Positions 41,798 through 53,533 are shown, counted from the stretch's first letter. The stretch: 62,500 nt of DNA from Monocercomonoides exilis (GCA_001643675.2 LSRY02000053.1:220001-282500); one strand, 5' to 3'. Program-made: numbers and translations. The notes: generated by a model from the letters alone, not told the origin.

Positions 41798-44700
41798 ATG
41801 GTATTGGTGCTGTCAGGAATATTTTATTGCGCATGGATAATTGGTGTGGGGTGCGAGTGCAAGGGTGCTACAAGTGATGGGGCAGTATTTAGAGAGAAAT
41901 CAGCGAAAGAAGGAAAATGTGATTATCCTGAAGACATATGGCCAGAGAAGGCTGAAAATAGCAAATATGGAAATGGCATTTTGTTAAATGTACATATTGA
42001 AGGAAAAGAAAAAGGGATGAGAGAGACAGAAAGACAAGAGAGAATGATGAAGAAATCCTCAAAACAATGGAATGAAGAAAGAAGAGGGATCGGGAAAGTT
42101 CAAAAATGGAGTTTTTATCATGAGTGGAAAATGTGGGGAAAGGAGGGTGTGTGTGGTGGGAGTGGGGTTGAGGGAAGTGTTGTTGGGGTCAATTCATCAA
42201 TGAAACTGAATTCATTGGGATTGATGGAAATTGGTGGGGAGAGTGTGCTCAGGGCATCGGATGGAAGTTTTGTTGAGGTGAGTGGTTGTGTGATTGGAGT
42301 TGAGAGAGAGACATCACCCTTTGATTTGTGTGGGAGCTGTGGATTATTCACCAACATTTCACTCAGATCGTCTTCAACCTCAACTTTGACTGAACAGGTA
42401 TTTCCTCCACTTTTCTCTTCAAAAGCAATTGAAGGAGAGATTCCAGAGAAATGTTATGTTTCTGTTTGTTCTTCTCATTTCTCATCATTTTGTGTGTCTT
42501 CAGCCCCATTCATCTCATCGCACTTTGTGTGTCTTTCCCAATTGGAATTCTTCAACATCTCCACAAATCAATTGAAAACAACACATCGAGTCGAATGGTT
42601 GAGCCAATCAGCATTTCTGATGAGTGGATGCACATTTTCATCGGTGTGGGATGTGTATGATGGATGCATTGTCCATTCGCTGAACAGCCCCTCATCTTCC
42701 CTGGATGCTTCAAACACCTCATTTGTCGGATGCTATCGCACTCAGAATGTTGCAATCAGCGGGAGTGAAGGGAATCCGTCGAAGCCAGCGAGACAGCAGA
42801 TAGCAGACGATGGAGCGAATACATTCACTTGGTGTGAGTGGAATGGGTCAAGTACAACTGGGTCAAGTGGTTCTTACGAAGATGGGATATCGAGTGGAGG
42901 GGCGATTAATATGTGTAACAAGACATCAGGAACGCTTTCAGTGAAATATTGCTCGTTCAATGACTGCTATGCATATTGGTGTGGTGGAGGAATTTTGTGT
43001 GTTTCAATAAATTCTATCAAAATCGAAAACAACTCATTTAATGGATGTGTTTCATCAAAAAATAATGGAGGAGGAATGTATGCTTGTTATATAACTTCGT
43101 GTACCAGGATCAGTGGCTGTGAATTTAAGAATTGCAAAGCATATTATTATGGAGGAGGACTTCTTCTTGATCATTTTAATGCTTCTGGAATAGGATGTAT
43201 TGGAACAGAAAATGGGAAAGGGGAGAGCTCTTGCGTGTTAGAGTGCTTATTCTCTTCATGTTTTCTGACAGGTTCAAATGGCGGAGGTATGTATTGTTAT
43301 CATGTTCCAACTGCATTCAAGATGCGGAGCATGCAGTTTATCTCGTGCAACGCAACAGAAAGAGGTGGAGGATTGTATTTTCATCCACATCAATCAACAG
43401 CCCCAAGTTACAATCATTATTGTTATTTTCTCTTCTTCCACGATTGCAGATGCACAACCACTTCCACTCCATATGGACATGATGTATTTTTTATAGATCA
43501 ATACAATCTCTTTTCATCGAATAATCCGTTCTATGAATCGTATACGATGAATAGCGATAATTATAGGGTGTGCTGTGAATATTTACAATCAGGAAGTTGG
43601 TATTATCAGCATACAGAAAAGAAGGAGTGGTTGAAGGAAGGGATGAAGAATCGGTATGTTGGGGTGGGTGGGGATGATGCGAGCAATCTGTGTGGGATGA
43701 GTGAGTCTGCTCCGTGCAAGACAGTGGGGCATGCAGTGAGTTCGAGCATGGCGCAGCTGAGCTCGACAATCACGTTGCTGGGTGGGAGGCATGTGAGCGA
43801 AGAGAAGACAATCAGTGTTGGGGAAAAGAAGATTTCTGTTGTTGGGAGAGGGAAGACAGCGAGTGTGATTGGGACGAATTCTCTGTCTTCACCTGCAACA
43901 ACGCTGTTTAGCATATCTTCTGGCCAACTGGAGGTGGGGCATGTGGGGATCGATCACAACGCAACAGGAAGCCTATCGCCGAGTGTGTTTGCGGTGTCTG
44001 TGGGGAGCGGGACTCTTTCGCTGGAGGATGTTTTGATCAACTCTTCGACATCAGGAGGGAGTGGAATCTCGTCATCAGCATTTGAAGTGACACTGAAGCA
44101 GCTAACGATTATTGATGTGGAGATTGAAAATTTGAAAATATCACAGCCTCTTTTTACTGAGCCATCATCAGCAGGATCGTCAAATGGAGAAAGTTTGCTG
44201 GGAAATTTAACAATTCGAAATGTGAATCGAACAGGAGGAGATGGAGTTGTGATGGCAAAAAGTGTGAAGGGAAGTGAGACATTTGTGGTGTGGAACACAA
44301 CGATGGAAGAATGTGAATGCGAGAACGGGAATGGAGGAGGGATAAAGATTGAATTTGTCTCTTCAAAAAGCAAGGTTCTTATTGGAGATTCAACATCGCA
44401 CAGCGGAGGGACAACAACATTCAGTCAGTGCAAGAGCAGTGGATGTGGAGGAGGGGTGATGCTTCATCTGGCTGATTCAAATGCATTGTATGAGTTGGGT
44501 AATACTCTTATATTTAACAGAAATGAAGCAGAACATGGGAAAAACATGTTCATTTCAGCATCTGATCTGAACAAAACAGTCACAAATGAGTCATTCAAGT
44601 TTGATTATTCCTCAATGAAGGATGATAAAACTCTGTTTGTTGGAAGTGATGACTATCATCAAGAAAAGGATTTGTTCATGTTTCTGATTCCATACAGCTC

Positions 44701-47700
44701 AACTGAGATATTTGTTTCATCGAGTGGATTTGATGTGGCGCGTTGTGGAAGTGAAGAAGAGCCATGCTTCACAATGTGGAAAGGGATGGAAAACATGGAA
44801 ATTGGAACTGGAATGAAAACAATTCAAATTGAAGGATCAACAATTATTCGAGATTCATTCAACATGTCCAATTATCAGATTAAAAAAAGTGTGAAGATGG
44901 GAGATGAAGAAACAAAAGCAACATTGAATTTTGAAAAGGCGATTGGAAGTCAACTAGAATATTTCATAGTGAATGATATACATCTTGAATTGACAAATAT
45001 CCAGCTCCGATTAACATCTGAATTTGAGAACTCATCCAAAACAATTATTTCAAACAAAAATGGAGAATTGGCGATAACTGGATGTTCATTCCATTCAGAA
45101 GCAGGAGTGAACAATGGATTTGATGGTGTATTTGTGGATGTGATTGGAGGCAGTGTGGAAGTGAATGATTTGTCGATGGAATCGTGCAATGTCGGAAATA
45201 GCATTTTTGTTATTCACGATGATGGAATTACTTGCCATTTTGTGAATGTTAATGTGAAATCGTTGAATGAAAGTGGAGGATGTTTTTTATCGATCAAAGG
45301 AACTGAATCAACAACAAAGAAAAATGAAGGAGGAGAAGAAGGAATAAGTCTCAAGATTGAGAAATCATCATTTTCAGGCGTGAAGAGAAGTGACAATGGA
45401 GCGAGCATTTTGGATTCAAAGAGTGAGAAAAGGATTTGTTTGGTTGTGAATGAGAGCAACATCACAGAAGACAAAGCAGAAACAAGTGAAAAAGGAGGAG
45501 CTATATTCTTCACATTGGGTGCATCAGAATCAATGAAGATGATTGACTCAACAATCAGTCATTGCAGCTGTAACAACAACACTGGGAGAGGAGGAGGAGT
45601 GTATTTGGCAACAAAGGAACAAGGAGATTTGAATTTCACATTTGTGGGGATGAAGTTCAGAGACAACGAGGCAAGAGTGGGGAACGATATTTTCATTGAA
45701 TGTTACAACATAACATCTCAAATCAATGAAAGTCAGTTTCAGTTTGATCTTCGAGAGAATCATTATTCACGAATAAATGCGATATATGGAAGAGATGAAT
45801 GCGATCATCAAACCGATACGAATCTGATTGGATTTGTGACAATTCATCAGAGTGACACAATTGTTGTGAGCAGTGCGGTTGGATCGAATGACAGACAATG
45901 TGGAACAAATGCTCTTCCATGTGATTCAATTGAGCATGGGCTGGTGCATCTGACATCTGAATATGTGAGTCTATTGTATGTTGACACCAAGAGTGTAATT
46001 GAGGAAGAGATAAATCTGAAGGAGATGAGTTTAAATTCGAAGAGAAGAGAAAATTGTGAAGTAGAAGTGGAATCAGAGATTTCAAGAGCAAGAGAGTCAT
46101 TGGTGATAACAACTGGAACAGTCTCATTTCTGAGAGTGAACTTTGTGTTTGATTCGAATTTCATCTCTCATCATGAATCATTGATATCACCAGAAGGAGG
46201 AATTCTTGAAATTGTGAATTGTTTGTTTTCTTCAAAACAATCGGCTGGAGAAGGAAACACAGGTTTTTCAAACATTCCCTTTCACATTATAAATATAGCA
46301 AAGGGAGAATTACAACTTGATGAATGCACAATTTCAAATCTCATTCTTCATGAATCTGCATTATTTCTCTCATCGCCACTTCCTTCAGTTATTTATTTAT
46401 TAACAATATCCAATTCAACAATTAAAACTTCTTTGATAGATATTAATGAGTGTGGACAATTAAACATGGAAAAGTTTCATTCAGAAAATATCACAGTTGA
46501 GGGAAATGAAGAATCATTGATATCTTGCTTATCAATGAAAACGACAATTGAGTTGACAAATTGCACAATTGGTGGAGTCAGTTCAAACACCGCAAAAGGA
46601 AAATTGATAAAACTGGAGAATTGCACAGATGTGAAAATGGACAGTTGCATTTTTAATGGGAATTCAAAGGAAAGAAATGAACAATATTTGAATGAAGGGG
46701 AAGAGATGTGCAGATGGGATGGGTCTATTGTGGATGTTGTGAAGAGCTCTGTGATGATGAAAGACACAACAATTACGAATTCACCAGATGGTGGAATAAC
46801 AATGAGTGGAGGGGCATTGACTGTTAGTGATGGAAGATTTGAAAACAACAATCCTTTCATTGAAGAATATCCATCGCTGAGAAGAAATATTATCTGTTCA
46901 GATTCAGGAACATTGAATGTGATGAGTTTGAAAGGAGGAGATGGATGGGAAAGAAATACTTCTCTTTGGATGTTGAATGATGGATGCAGTCTTGAGGGAA
47001 TTGCTTCAGAAAGGGATTCATCATTCTTCATTCCTGTGTTGGAGAATGTAGAAACAAAAGAAGAGACAGACAGAATGAAACTGACATTCAAAGGATTGCT
47101 TCTTGTTCCATGCAACCTGTCATTCTCAGTTGTGAAGAGGAAGGGAGAAGAGAAAGAGATTGAACATAATGATTTTGATTCAAGTGGATTCTTGTCAGAA
47201 AGAGAAGTTGAAGGGAGTGTGGCAAAGGATCTCATCAGCATCTGTGAAGATGAAATAGAAGTGAGTGCGTATATTTTGTTTGGGAATGCAGAATCCCCTT
47301 CATCAACAAATTCATTTATCCTAAAGAATGCAAGTGAAACAAATACAAAAGATGATGAAAAGGTTGTGGAAGGAGATAAAAAAGGAAAATTTTCATGGGC
47401 ACTTATCATTATTGTGATATTAATTGAGCTATTTTTAGTTGTTTTCATCGTATCGATTGTTCTTGCCATTCGATGGAGAAAGCAAAAGAGAAGAACAGAA
47501 GAATTGGAGGAGATTGTGGAAGACAATATCAAAAAGGATCCGAAGGCGTTTGAGATGGTCACGATGGAGATGTCACCAGAGGAGCAATGTAAGAGAGCAG
47601 AGAAAGAGGCAGAGAAGAAGAATGAAGAAAGAATAAAGAAGAGAGTGTATGAGAAAAGTTTGGGGCATTCAGAGTCATCAGAGCATCTTTTGGCTGAAAG

Positions 47701-48745
47701 TGGATCAACTGAATACATTTTGGGGAGAAATTCAGACAAGATTCCTGAATGGATGCTGGAGAAGGTTGAAGAGAAAGAAGAAGAAGAGACAAGGAAGAGA
47801 ACACCATCACCATCCATGTCATCCACTTCAACAATAGATTCAGATTCAACATTTGTTCGTGGGGAAGATCTATTCCCAACCACCTCGTCGATGTCGAATC
47901 TGGTGGATGCAATGGCCTGCTCGTCTCCACATGAGAAGCTGATTGTGGATCTGAGGGATTCTCTGTTCATGTTATTGCATGGAAGGAATGAGAAGAAAGA
48001 AATGGCGATTGGGAGTCTTCAGGAAAGAGAACAGACAGCAGCTCAGATTCTATTCTGGGTGGCCAATCTCGCTCTTCACTCATTTGATGAAATGGAAAAT
48101 GGATTATCTTCTCTTGCCAATCTCAGCCCACACATTATTCTTTTCTCTGAGCACGTGGTGATCTGCATTGTTTTGCATTCAGATTTGCTTTTATCTGATG
48201 ATTCTGATTCATCCTCCATCTCTTCATCAACAGTTGAGACATCTGCAACTGATGATGATGATGACGATGACTCTCTGCCCTCATCTGCATTTGAGGATGA
48301 GGATGACTTCAAAAAAGAGTGTTTGAGATGGAAGGCACCAGAACTGCTGTTGAACAAGAAAATGGAGGCAACAAAGGAATCAGTTTCATTCTCGATTGGG
48401 ATGATGCTGTGGGAGTGTGTGACACTGGAGATTCCGTTTGGGGAATACGAAGCCGAAGTTGCTGGACAGAAGATTGTGAATGGAGAGAGGCCGAAGATGG
48501 GGGAAGAGCAGTCGAGCCTTGAAAAGGTGGTGAATGAGTGTCTGTTGGTAGAACCATCAGAAAGACCTTCGCTGACGAGTCTGAAAAGAGAGTTTATTCA
48601 GCGTTTTCCGAAAGGCACCGCGATGATAACGATGTCAGATGCGATTGATGTGACGAGCATGAGATCCAGTCAATATACTATCAACAAGAGCGGAAAGATT
48701 ATCATTTTGGAAGCAAAGAGTGAATGCACAAATGTTGAGGAATGA
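41798..48745 (+). CDS. Beta-helix surface receptor B with cytoplasmic pseudokinase
   Basis: Single exon, 2,315 residues. The N terminus MVLVLSGIFYCAWIIGVGC is a plausible signal peptide. The ectodomain holds many Pmp/pectin-lyase-like turns with repeated GGG motifs (WCGGGILCV, NGGGMYACY, YYGGGLLLD, ERGGGLYF). It also carries three CG..PC modules (CGMSESAPC, CGSEEEPC, CGTNALPC) and a juxtamembrane GLLLVPCNLSFSV. The transmembrane helix lies at about 1867-1892 and starts WALIIIVILIELFLVVF. The 420-residue tail is Lys/Glu-rich, then about 2044-2270 resembles a kinase fold: RWKAPELL (APE at 2180), FSIGMMLWECVTLEIPFGEY, and EPSERPSLTSLKREF. No glycine loop, VAIK lysine, HRD or DFG motif is visible. 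A pseudokinase or scaffold role is therefore inferred. Intronless, unlike protein A. Confidence 0.88.
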   Translation: MVLVLSGIFYCAWIIGVGCECKGATSDGAVFREKSAKEGKCDYPEDIWPEKAENSKYGNGILLNVHIEGKEKGMRETERQERMMKKSSKQWNEERRGIGKVQKWSFYHEWKMWGKEGVCGGSGVEGSVVGVNSSMKLNSLGLMEIGGESVLRASDGSFVEVSGCVIGVERETSPFDLCGSCGLFTNISLRSSSTSTLTEQVFPPLFSSKAIEGEIPEKCYVSVCSSHFSSFCVSSAPFISSHFVCLSQLEFFNISTNQLKTTHRVEWLSQSAFLMSGCTFSSVWDVYDGCIVHSLNSPSSSLDASNTSFVGCYRTQNVAISGSEGNPSKPARQQIADDGANTFTWCEWNGSSTTGSSGSYEDGISSGGAINMCNKTSGTLSVKYCSFNDCYAYWCGGGILCVSINSIKIENNSFNGCVSSKNNGGGMYACYITSCTRISGCEFKNCKAYYYGGGLLLDHFNASGIGCIGTENGKGESSCVLECLFSSCFLTGSNGGGMYCYHVPTAFKMRSMQFISCNATERGGGLYFHPHQSTAPSYNHYCYFLFFHDCRCTTTSTPYGHDVFFIDQYNLFSSNNPFYESYTMNSDNYRVCCEYLQSGSWYYQHTEKKEWLKEGMKNRYVGVGGDDASNLCGMSESAPCKTVGHAVSSSMAQLSSTITLLGGRHVSEEKTISVGEKKISVVGRGKTASVIGTNSLSSPATTLFSISSGQLEVGHVGIDHNATGSLSPSVFAVSVGSGTLSLEDVLINSSTSGGSGISSSAFEVTLKQLTIIDVEIENLKISQPLFTEPSSAGSSNGESLLGNLTIRNVNRTGGDGVVMAKSVKGSETFVVWNTTMEECECENGNGGGIKIEFVSSKSKVLIGDSTSHSGGTTTFSQCKSSGCGGGVMLHLADSNALYELGNTLIFNRNEAEHGKNMFISASDLNKTVTNESFKFDYSSMKDDKTLFVGSDDYHQEKDLFMFLIPYSSTEIFVSSSGFDVARCGSEEEPCFTMWKGMENMEIGTGMKTIQIEGSTIIRDSFNMSNYQIKKSVKMGDEETKATLNFEKAIGSQLEYFIVNDIHLELTNIQLRLTSEFENSSKTIISNKNGELAITGCSFHSEAGVNNGFDGVFVDVIGGSVEVNDLSMESCNVGNSIFVIHDDGITCHFVNVNVKSLNESGGCFLSIKGTESTTKKNEGGEEGISLKIEKSSFSGVKRSDNGASILDSKSEKRICLVVNESNITEDKAETSEKGGAIFFTLGASESMKMIDSTISHCSCNNNTGRGGGVYLATKEQGDLNFTFVGMKFRDNEARVGNDIFIECYNITSQINESQFQFDLRENHYSRINAIYGRDECDHQTDTNLIGFVTIHQSDTIVVSSAVGSNDRQCGTNALPCDSIEHGLVHLTSEYVSLLYVDTKSVIEEEINLKEMSLNSKRRENCEVEVESEISRARESLVITTGTVSFLRVNFVFDSNFISHHESLISPEGGILEIVNCLFSSKQSAGEGNTGFSNIPFHIINIAKGELQLDECTISNLILHESALFLSSPLPSVIYLLTISNSTIKTSLIDINECGQLNMEKFHSENITVEGNEESLISCLSMKTTIELTNCTIGGVSSNTAKGKLIKLENCTDVKMDSCIFNGNSKERNEQYLNEGEEMCRWDGSIVDVVKSSVMMKDTTITNSPDGGITMSGGALTVSDGRFENNNPFIEEYPSLRRNIICSDSGTLNVMSLKGGDGWERNTSLWMLNDGCSLEGIASERDSSFFIPVLENVETKEETDRMKLTFKGLLLVPCNLSFSVVKRKGEEKEIEHNDFDSSGFLSEREVEGSVAKDLISICEDEIEVSAYILFGNAESPSSTNSFILKNASETNTKDDEKVVEGDKKGKFSWALIIIVILIELFLVVFIVSIVLAIRWRKQKRRTEELEEIVEDNIKKDPKAFEMVTMEMSPEEQCKRAEKEAEKKNEERIKKRVYEKSLGHSESSEHLLAESGSTEYILGRNSDKIPEWMLEKVEEKEEEETRKRTPSPSMSSTSTIDSDSTFVRGEDLFPTTSSMSNLVDAMACSSPHEKLIVDLRDSLFMLLHGRNEKKEMAIGSLQEREQTAAQILFWVANLALHSFDEMENGLSSLANLSPHIILFSEHVVICIVLHSDLLLSDDSDSSSISSSTVETSATDDDDDDDSLPSSAFEDEDDFKKECLRWKAPELLLNKKMEATKESVSFSIGMMLWECVTLEIPFGEYEAEVAGQKIVNGERPKMGEEQSSLEKVVNECLLVEPSERPSLTSLKREFIQRFPKGTAMITMSDAIDVTSMRSSQYTINKSGKIIILEAKSECTNVEE

Positions 48746-49583
48746 AGATGGCTTTGAATTGATGAATGAAATGAGAAAGGTGAATGAAAAGAAATTTTTT
48801 GAGAAAAAGTTTGTCAAAGAAAGATTATTTAAAAGAAGTCTGGAAATCGTTGTTTTCGAGTTTTTAATTTTATTTATTTATTTTGTTTTGCTTAATTTTA
48901 TTTTTTGTTTTTGTTGAATTTTATTTTTATTTCATTTTTCACACACTCACATTCACCACCTGCTTGTAATTTGTTTGTATAATTTCACTGAATTCATTCA
49001 CTCACCGAACAACTGTTTCCGCTTGTCTTATTTTTCATTTATTTTTTCGTTTTTCAAGCATTTGTGTATGTATTTCCCTTTTTGATTGTTTGTTTCATTT
49101 GATTGATTTTTATACATGAGTAGTTATTTTCAGTTGTTTCTCATATATTCTTTTGATTGATTTGCCAGCACCTTTAAGAATGTCTTTATAAATGGAGTTT
49201 TTGTTGAATTGCAATTCTTATTTTTCGATTGTTTAGCCGATATGTATTTGTAGACATCTTCTTGTGTAAATCAAACCATTTTCATTTTTTTTTTCCAACT
49301 TTACGTTTTTTAAACATCTATTTTTTATTGATTCAGTGTTTTTCATCACCCAACACCAATGCAGCTTGAATAATGAAGTTATTTAGAATATTTTTTTTAA
49401 AACATTAAATATTTCTCATCAAAATTGAAGCATAACAAATAATATTCAAATATTATCAAACATTTAAGAACCTCCTGTATGGAATGATTTTGTGATTTAA
49501 CAGAAATCAGACTCAGATGATTTTGTTATTAAAGATCTTGTTAAGCATACCAATTTATTTTATTTTATTTTATTTTATTTTTT

Positions 49584-49621
<38 letters not shown>

Positions 49622-50316
49622 CGAGGGAAAATACAGATTTTCAAGCTTTTTTTGCACTAAGCACAAAAAAATAGCTTCACTTATAACATTGTTTAACTCA
49701 CTCAGATTACAAAATAAATTTGATTATAATATCCTAAACATGCATCGTTGAAATCAAAGCATCAAATTTTCCATAATTTCACGTATATCAAAAAACAAAC
49801 CAATTTTTTTCAAATTTTTGATAAAAAAAAGTCAATGAAAAGTTCATAATTTTTCAATGAAAATGCCTGAAGTCAAATATTTTGTCCCATATATATATAT
49901 ATATATATTATTGATTGAAATCAAAAATACTTGAATTATATGGAATAGTTATATCAATTATCAAAGAATAAACATTTTTAAAGAAAAGACAACTTATTAT
50001 CAAAAAATCCATAATTAAAAAAATGAAAATTAAAACAAACAATTCTTTTCAATGAACTGTTTGTTATTCCAAAACATAAAAGAACCGAATAAAAATTGAT
50101 TATTCATAAAACATGCAAGCTTTTATATTTGCAAATGTTCGCCATTCGACATATTAAAAAACAACATTCAAGTTTTTTTATGGTATTGTTTTTATAACTT
50201 CTTAATTCATTTTGCAATTTAGGAGGTGACGCCATTGAGAAATGAAATGGTTTGAAGTTATTGATGAATATTCATACTATGTGATCGTATTTTTTTCTTT
50301 AAGTTTTTTGAAAGTT
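48746..50316. other. Intergenic, T-rich
   Basis: No gene recognised. Contains a TTTTA run and poly-T at about 49558-49621, a short (AT)n at about 49889-49908, and the inverted dispersed repeat copy 49622-49892. Open frames here are short and without domain features. Confidence 0.5.
49622..49892 (-). repeat. Dispersed non-coding repeat, copy 2b (inverted)
   Basis: The reverse complement of this segment aligns with 11340-11617 in the same block order. It starts 'GGGACAAAATATTTGACTTC', continues through GCATTTTCATTGAAAAATTA, and ends with the AAAAAAAGCTTGAAAATCTG block. It is placed next to a poly-T run. Confidence 0.65.
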
Positions 50317-50806
50317 TTGTTATCTGAGACAAAATGTTGCGCAGAATTTGAACAGAGACAAAAAATTAAAGCGATGGATACACTCATGAAAGAGATGGAT
50401 GAAGAAGAATTCAGAAAATGAACTCACAACAGAACTGTTCTCTAATGTTGACATAATGAATAAAGAAAATAAAACATCAGCGAGAGATAATTTTTGTTTG
50501 TTGAAGAGAGTTTTGTATTTTGAATGAAAAGAGGAGCATGAACAGATGGCTTTGCAAATACAAAGTTGGATAAAAGAAGTCAAAAGAAGATGAACGAAGA
50601 TAAAGAGAAAAAAAGCAGAAAAGAATGAACAGTTTCTTGTTGATTTTTGCGAATGATGCGTTTTTCAAAGCTTCTTTTTCCAATCAAAATTGCTTTCTAT
50701 ATGTATGTTAAATCAAATAAATACTGTATAAAGGAAAAAGGATAACATGAAAGTTCAAGAGGAAATGGAAATTGCAGCTGGGTTTGAGTTACATGAACAA
50801 ATATGG
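50317..50806 (+). pseudogene. Third helical-family copy, heavily decayed
   Basis: Short blocks match the family in order. LLSETKCCAEFEQRQKIKAM followed by DTLMKEMDEEEF parallels ELISQPKCCSLAEQIQKV / NDLMDEMSEKEL of the 34.7-kb copy. EKKAEKNEQFLVDFCE parallels KKEEKNEKKLIDLCE. KVQEEMEIAAGFEL parallels TQKEVELALLALGD. Several stops and frame changes separate the blocks, and nothing matches the second exon, so the copy is truncated as well as broken. Confidence 0.65.
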
Positions 50807-51070
50807 GTGATTATTTTTGATATCATATTTCTTCAATCAAAAATTTAGGTTCGAAAATTTGCCTTGAATATTAACCAATGAACACTGAAAAGTGAAAAGG
50901 ATTATTAAAGATATTTTTATCTTTGATTCGGAAATAACATTTGTTTTTGAAACAGTTATGATAATTTTATCATCTGAACAATAAAACACATCCCATTGAC
51001 AAACAATCTTTTAAAAATCAATACCCCGAAAAAATGTATGATTTCGAAAATAACCACACAAATTAAAAAA
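50796..51070 (+). repeat. Dispersed non-coding repeat, copy 1b
   Basis: Counterpart of 10770-11045 in the same orientation, immediately downstream of the decayed helical-family copy. The phrase GGGTGAT followed by a T-run and TTGATATCAT occurs twice here (about 50811 and 51079), and a similar phrase lies near 11886. Confidence 0.5.
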
Positions 51071-52621
51071 AATATATTTGGGTGATCTTTTTTGATATCA
51101 TAAAAAAGATCAAATTATGAAAATGGAATAAAATTATGGTATTTTTGAAAAATTGATTCTAGCACTAAATTGTGATTTATAATGATACTATTTGTCATTT
51201 AATTTTATTTCTTCTTGGTTTCATCCTTTTTATTTTTTGAATCAAAGATTTGGTGAATAAGTGCATTTTATTTGAAAATTAACAGTTTATTCAAAAAAAT
51301 TATAATATAAATGAAATTTTAAATCGATAACCTGGCAACCATGAGCATATTCAAAAATTTCAAACATTCAGAAAATTGATTTATAAATAAGAATCTTTTT
51401 TGTAATGGATTCTATGATCATCAGATTCGAAAGAACTGGAATTATCCATTCACAGAATGAAAATACCGTGAGTGAACATTGCCTGTAGAACTAAGAATAT
51501 TATTTCCTGTGTGACAACAAGAAACGAGGCAATGCAATATTATTGGAATTCTGCCTGATGATTTTTGTTAATTGGATAGCCAAGGGGAATGCAACAATTT
51601 CATCAATAACACAAAAAGACATAATGTATGTGAATTTTATAGTTCTATAAGTTGTGAAGATATTTCCGTCTGTATCCTCTCCAGAGTCCAGAAATCCGAA
51701 TTATTGTTGAAATGGCCAATCTCCGCTTTGTGGAGCAACACGATGAGAACAGAACCGAATATTTTATAGACATTGGGAATCAAATGAAGTTACGGAAGAT
51801 ACATGATTTTTATTTGGAACAAGAGATGAAATCAAATTCAACTGATGTTTTGTTGAATGAAGATTTCTGGATGGAATTCTGTGAAGAACAAAATCTGCAC
51901 AATATTGTATAGAATTTGGAATATAATTCAGTGAAGCAGTTTGTGGTATTTTTGGAATTGGAAATCAAATGGCCATATGGAAAGCTGGACATTTATTGTG
52001 AAAAAAGGCAAGAATTCAATGGAAAAAAGGAGAACCCCAAAATATCAGTTATATTTGTAAGGTTTTCCTGTTTTTCGGACTGCACCAGGCAGACATGGAA
52101 AGCGACGAAATTCTATTTCTGATTCCACTTTTGCTTCAAAAGAGTGGAGAAACTCCAACTACGAGACATCCAATAATCGAGTATTTGCTTGCAGTCGAAA
52201 AACATTCAGGCCAACCACATCTGAATATCATTCTTCGAAAGGACAGCTATTTTTAACAAGCAATGTGATTATCATTCGAAGTTTGTTTTCTTCGATGCCA
52301 CAGCCGATGAAAGAGAATTTGATGGTTTTTGTTTTCATCGTTTGTTTTTCAACAAAGTTGTTGTTTCGCTCAGTTTCTATGTTTGTGCTGAGTCATTGAA
52401 TTTTGTGCCTTGAGCATCGGAGAATGCATTGAGGCTGCATTGTCATCTGCATCATGAGCATCGATAAGCGAATGCCAACTTTTTCTATCATTCCTCCTCA
52501 ACGTCGTTGAAGAACAGTCAATTTATTGTGATAACATTCATTTCTTTTTTCTTCGTTATCTCCTTCCACATGCAGGTCTTCTTCAAATCACATCACAACG
52601 CTATATTTTGTATTATCGATA
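51071..52621. other. Unassigned region with short coding-like stretches
   Basis: No complete gene. Two open stretches look more like protein than the background. One is 51712-51912, 66 residues starting MANLRFVEQHDENRTEYF, with readable sequence continuing past its stop (NSVKQFVVFLELEIKWPYG). The other is 52095-52256, 53 residues including LIPLLLQKSGETPTTRHPII. I recognise neither. They may be relic exons or exons of a gene I could not assemble. Confidence 0.3.
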
Positions 52622-52666
52622 TTGTCAAAGCAGAGTTCTTCTTATTCAGTGTGCACATCAGAGAAA

Positions 52667-53306
52667 ATGAGTGAAATGTGTGGAAACGAAGAAGAATTGC
52701 CAGACAAGAACGGAACAATCAAGACAATACGCCCACACAAATCCCACCGATCACAGCCTTGTTCGCCGCTCACACCGAACTCCCCGCCTTTCACTGCGTT
52801 CGACCCGTCGGTGTCTGACCAGTGGCTGTATGTGGATGGCACCCTCAGACAAAGCGAGTCAGCAGCGTCCCCCACGCCATCAGTGATATCTGAGAAAAAC
52901 TCACTCGTTTCGTTGAGTCTGAGCATCTTCGGCTGGGAGGGCGATGCACACCCACATCCTGTTTCTGATGCGTCTGCCTCATCAGATGCACACGATCAGT
53001 CAGCAGCAGCGGCTTCATCTGCAGTACAGAGGAAGGCACAGCCAAGTGGGAAGCGGAACAAGCCAGCCACTCTGCGCATTTCAGTACCGCCGCTGAGGCT
53101 TTCGCAGGCGTCTGTGACGTCTCCGTTCTCAGAGACGAGCGGAAGTGCACACGCTTCGCCTTCTGCTTCATCGGCCAGTCTGCAGCAGCAGCATTCGCAG
53201 AGTCAGAACACCAACACCTCGTCAGCCAACCGGCTTCCACTTAGCAGGTGTCAGCATGCGCCATCGATGCTCAACCAGAGAGAAGGGGATGCTACTGAAA
53301 TGGCTC

Positions 53307-53337
<31 letters not shown>

Positions 53338-53533
53338 GATGTTACAGCAACAACATCAACAGCATCAGCAACAGATGATGATTTTGAATGAGCTGCACAT
53401 GAAGACACAAATAGCGACCATCAAAACGGAATCACACAGACAGTTGTGTTCAGCTGAGTGGTGTTTTCGATCAGCGGGGTGTTCAAAACGAGTCTGCAGA
53501 GCTTCATCGAAGAGCAGGCTGAGCGAGGGATAG
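52667..53533 (+). CDS. Ser/Gln-rich hypothetical protein, possibly truncated
   Basis: Open from an ATG at 52667 (frame open from 52622) to TAG at 53531-53533, 288 residues. The N-terminal 100 residues have ordinary composition (SDQWLYVDGTLRQSESAASP, then LSIFGWEGDAHPHP). The rest is Ser/Ala-rich with SP sites, then a poly-Gln run from (CAA)n at about 53309-53337. It is much richer in G+C than the surrounding 5 kb, like the PDE low-complexity exon. The last 25 residues look like a frame slip: near 53462 another frame reads VVFSISGVFKTSLQSFIEEQ, which is more protein-like. It could therefore be the 5' part of a broken or spliced gene. No family recognised. Confidence 0.4.

Noticed and set aside
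46477-47970. 497-codon minus-strand frame inside receptor B
   Set aside because: A long antisense frame produced by codon bias of the coding strand. It has no domain features, and the plus strand holds the TM helix and pseudokinase.
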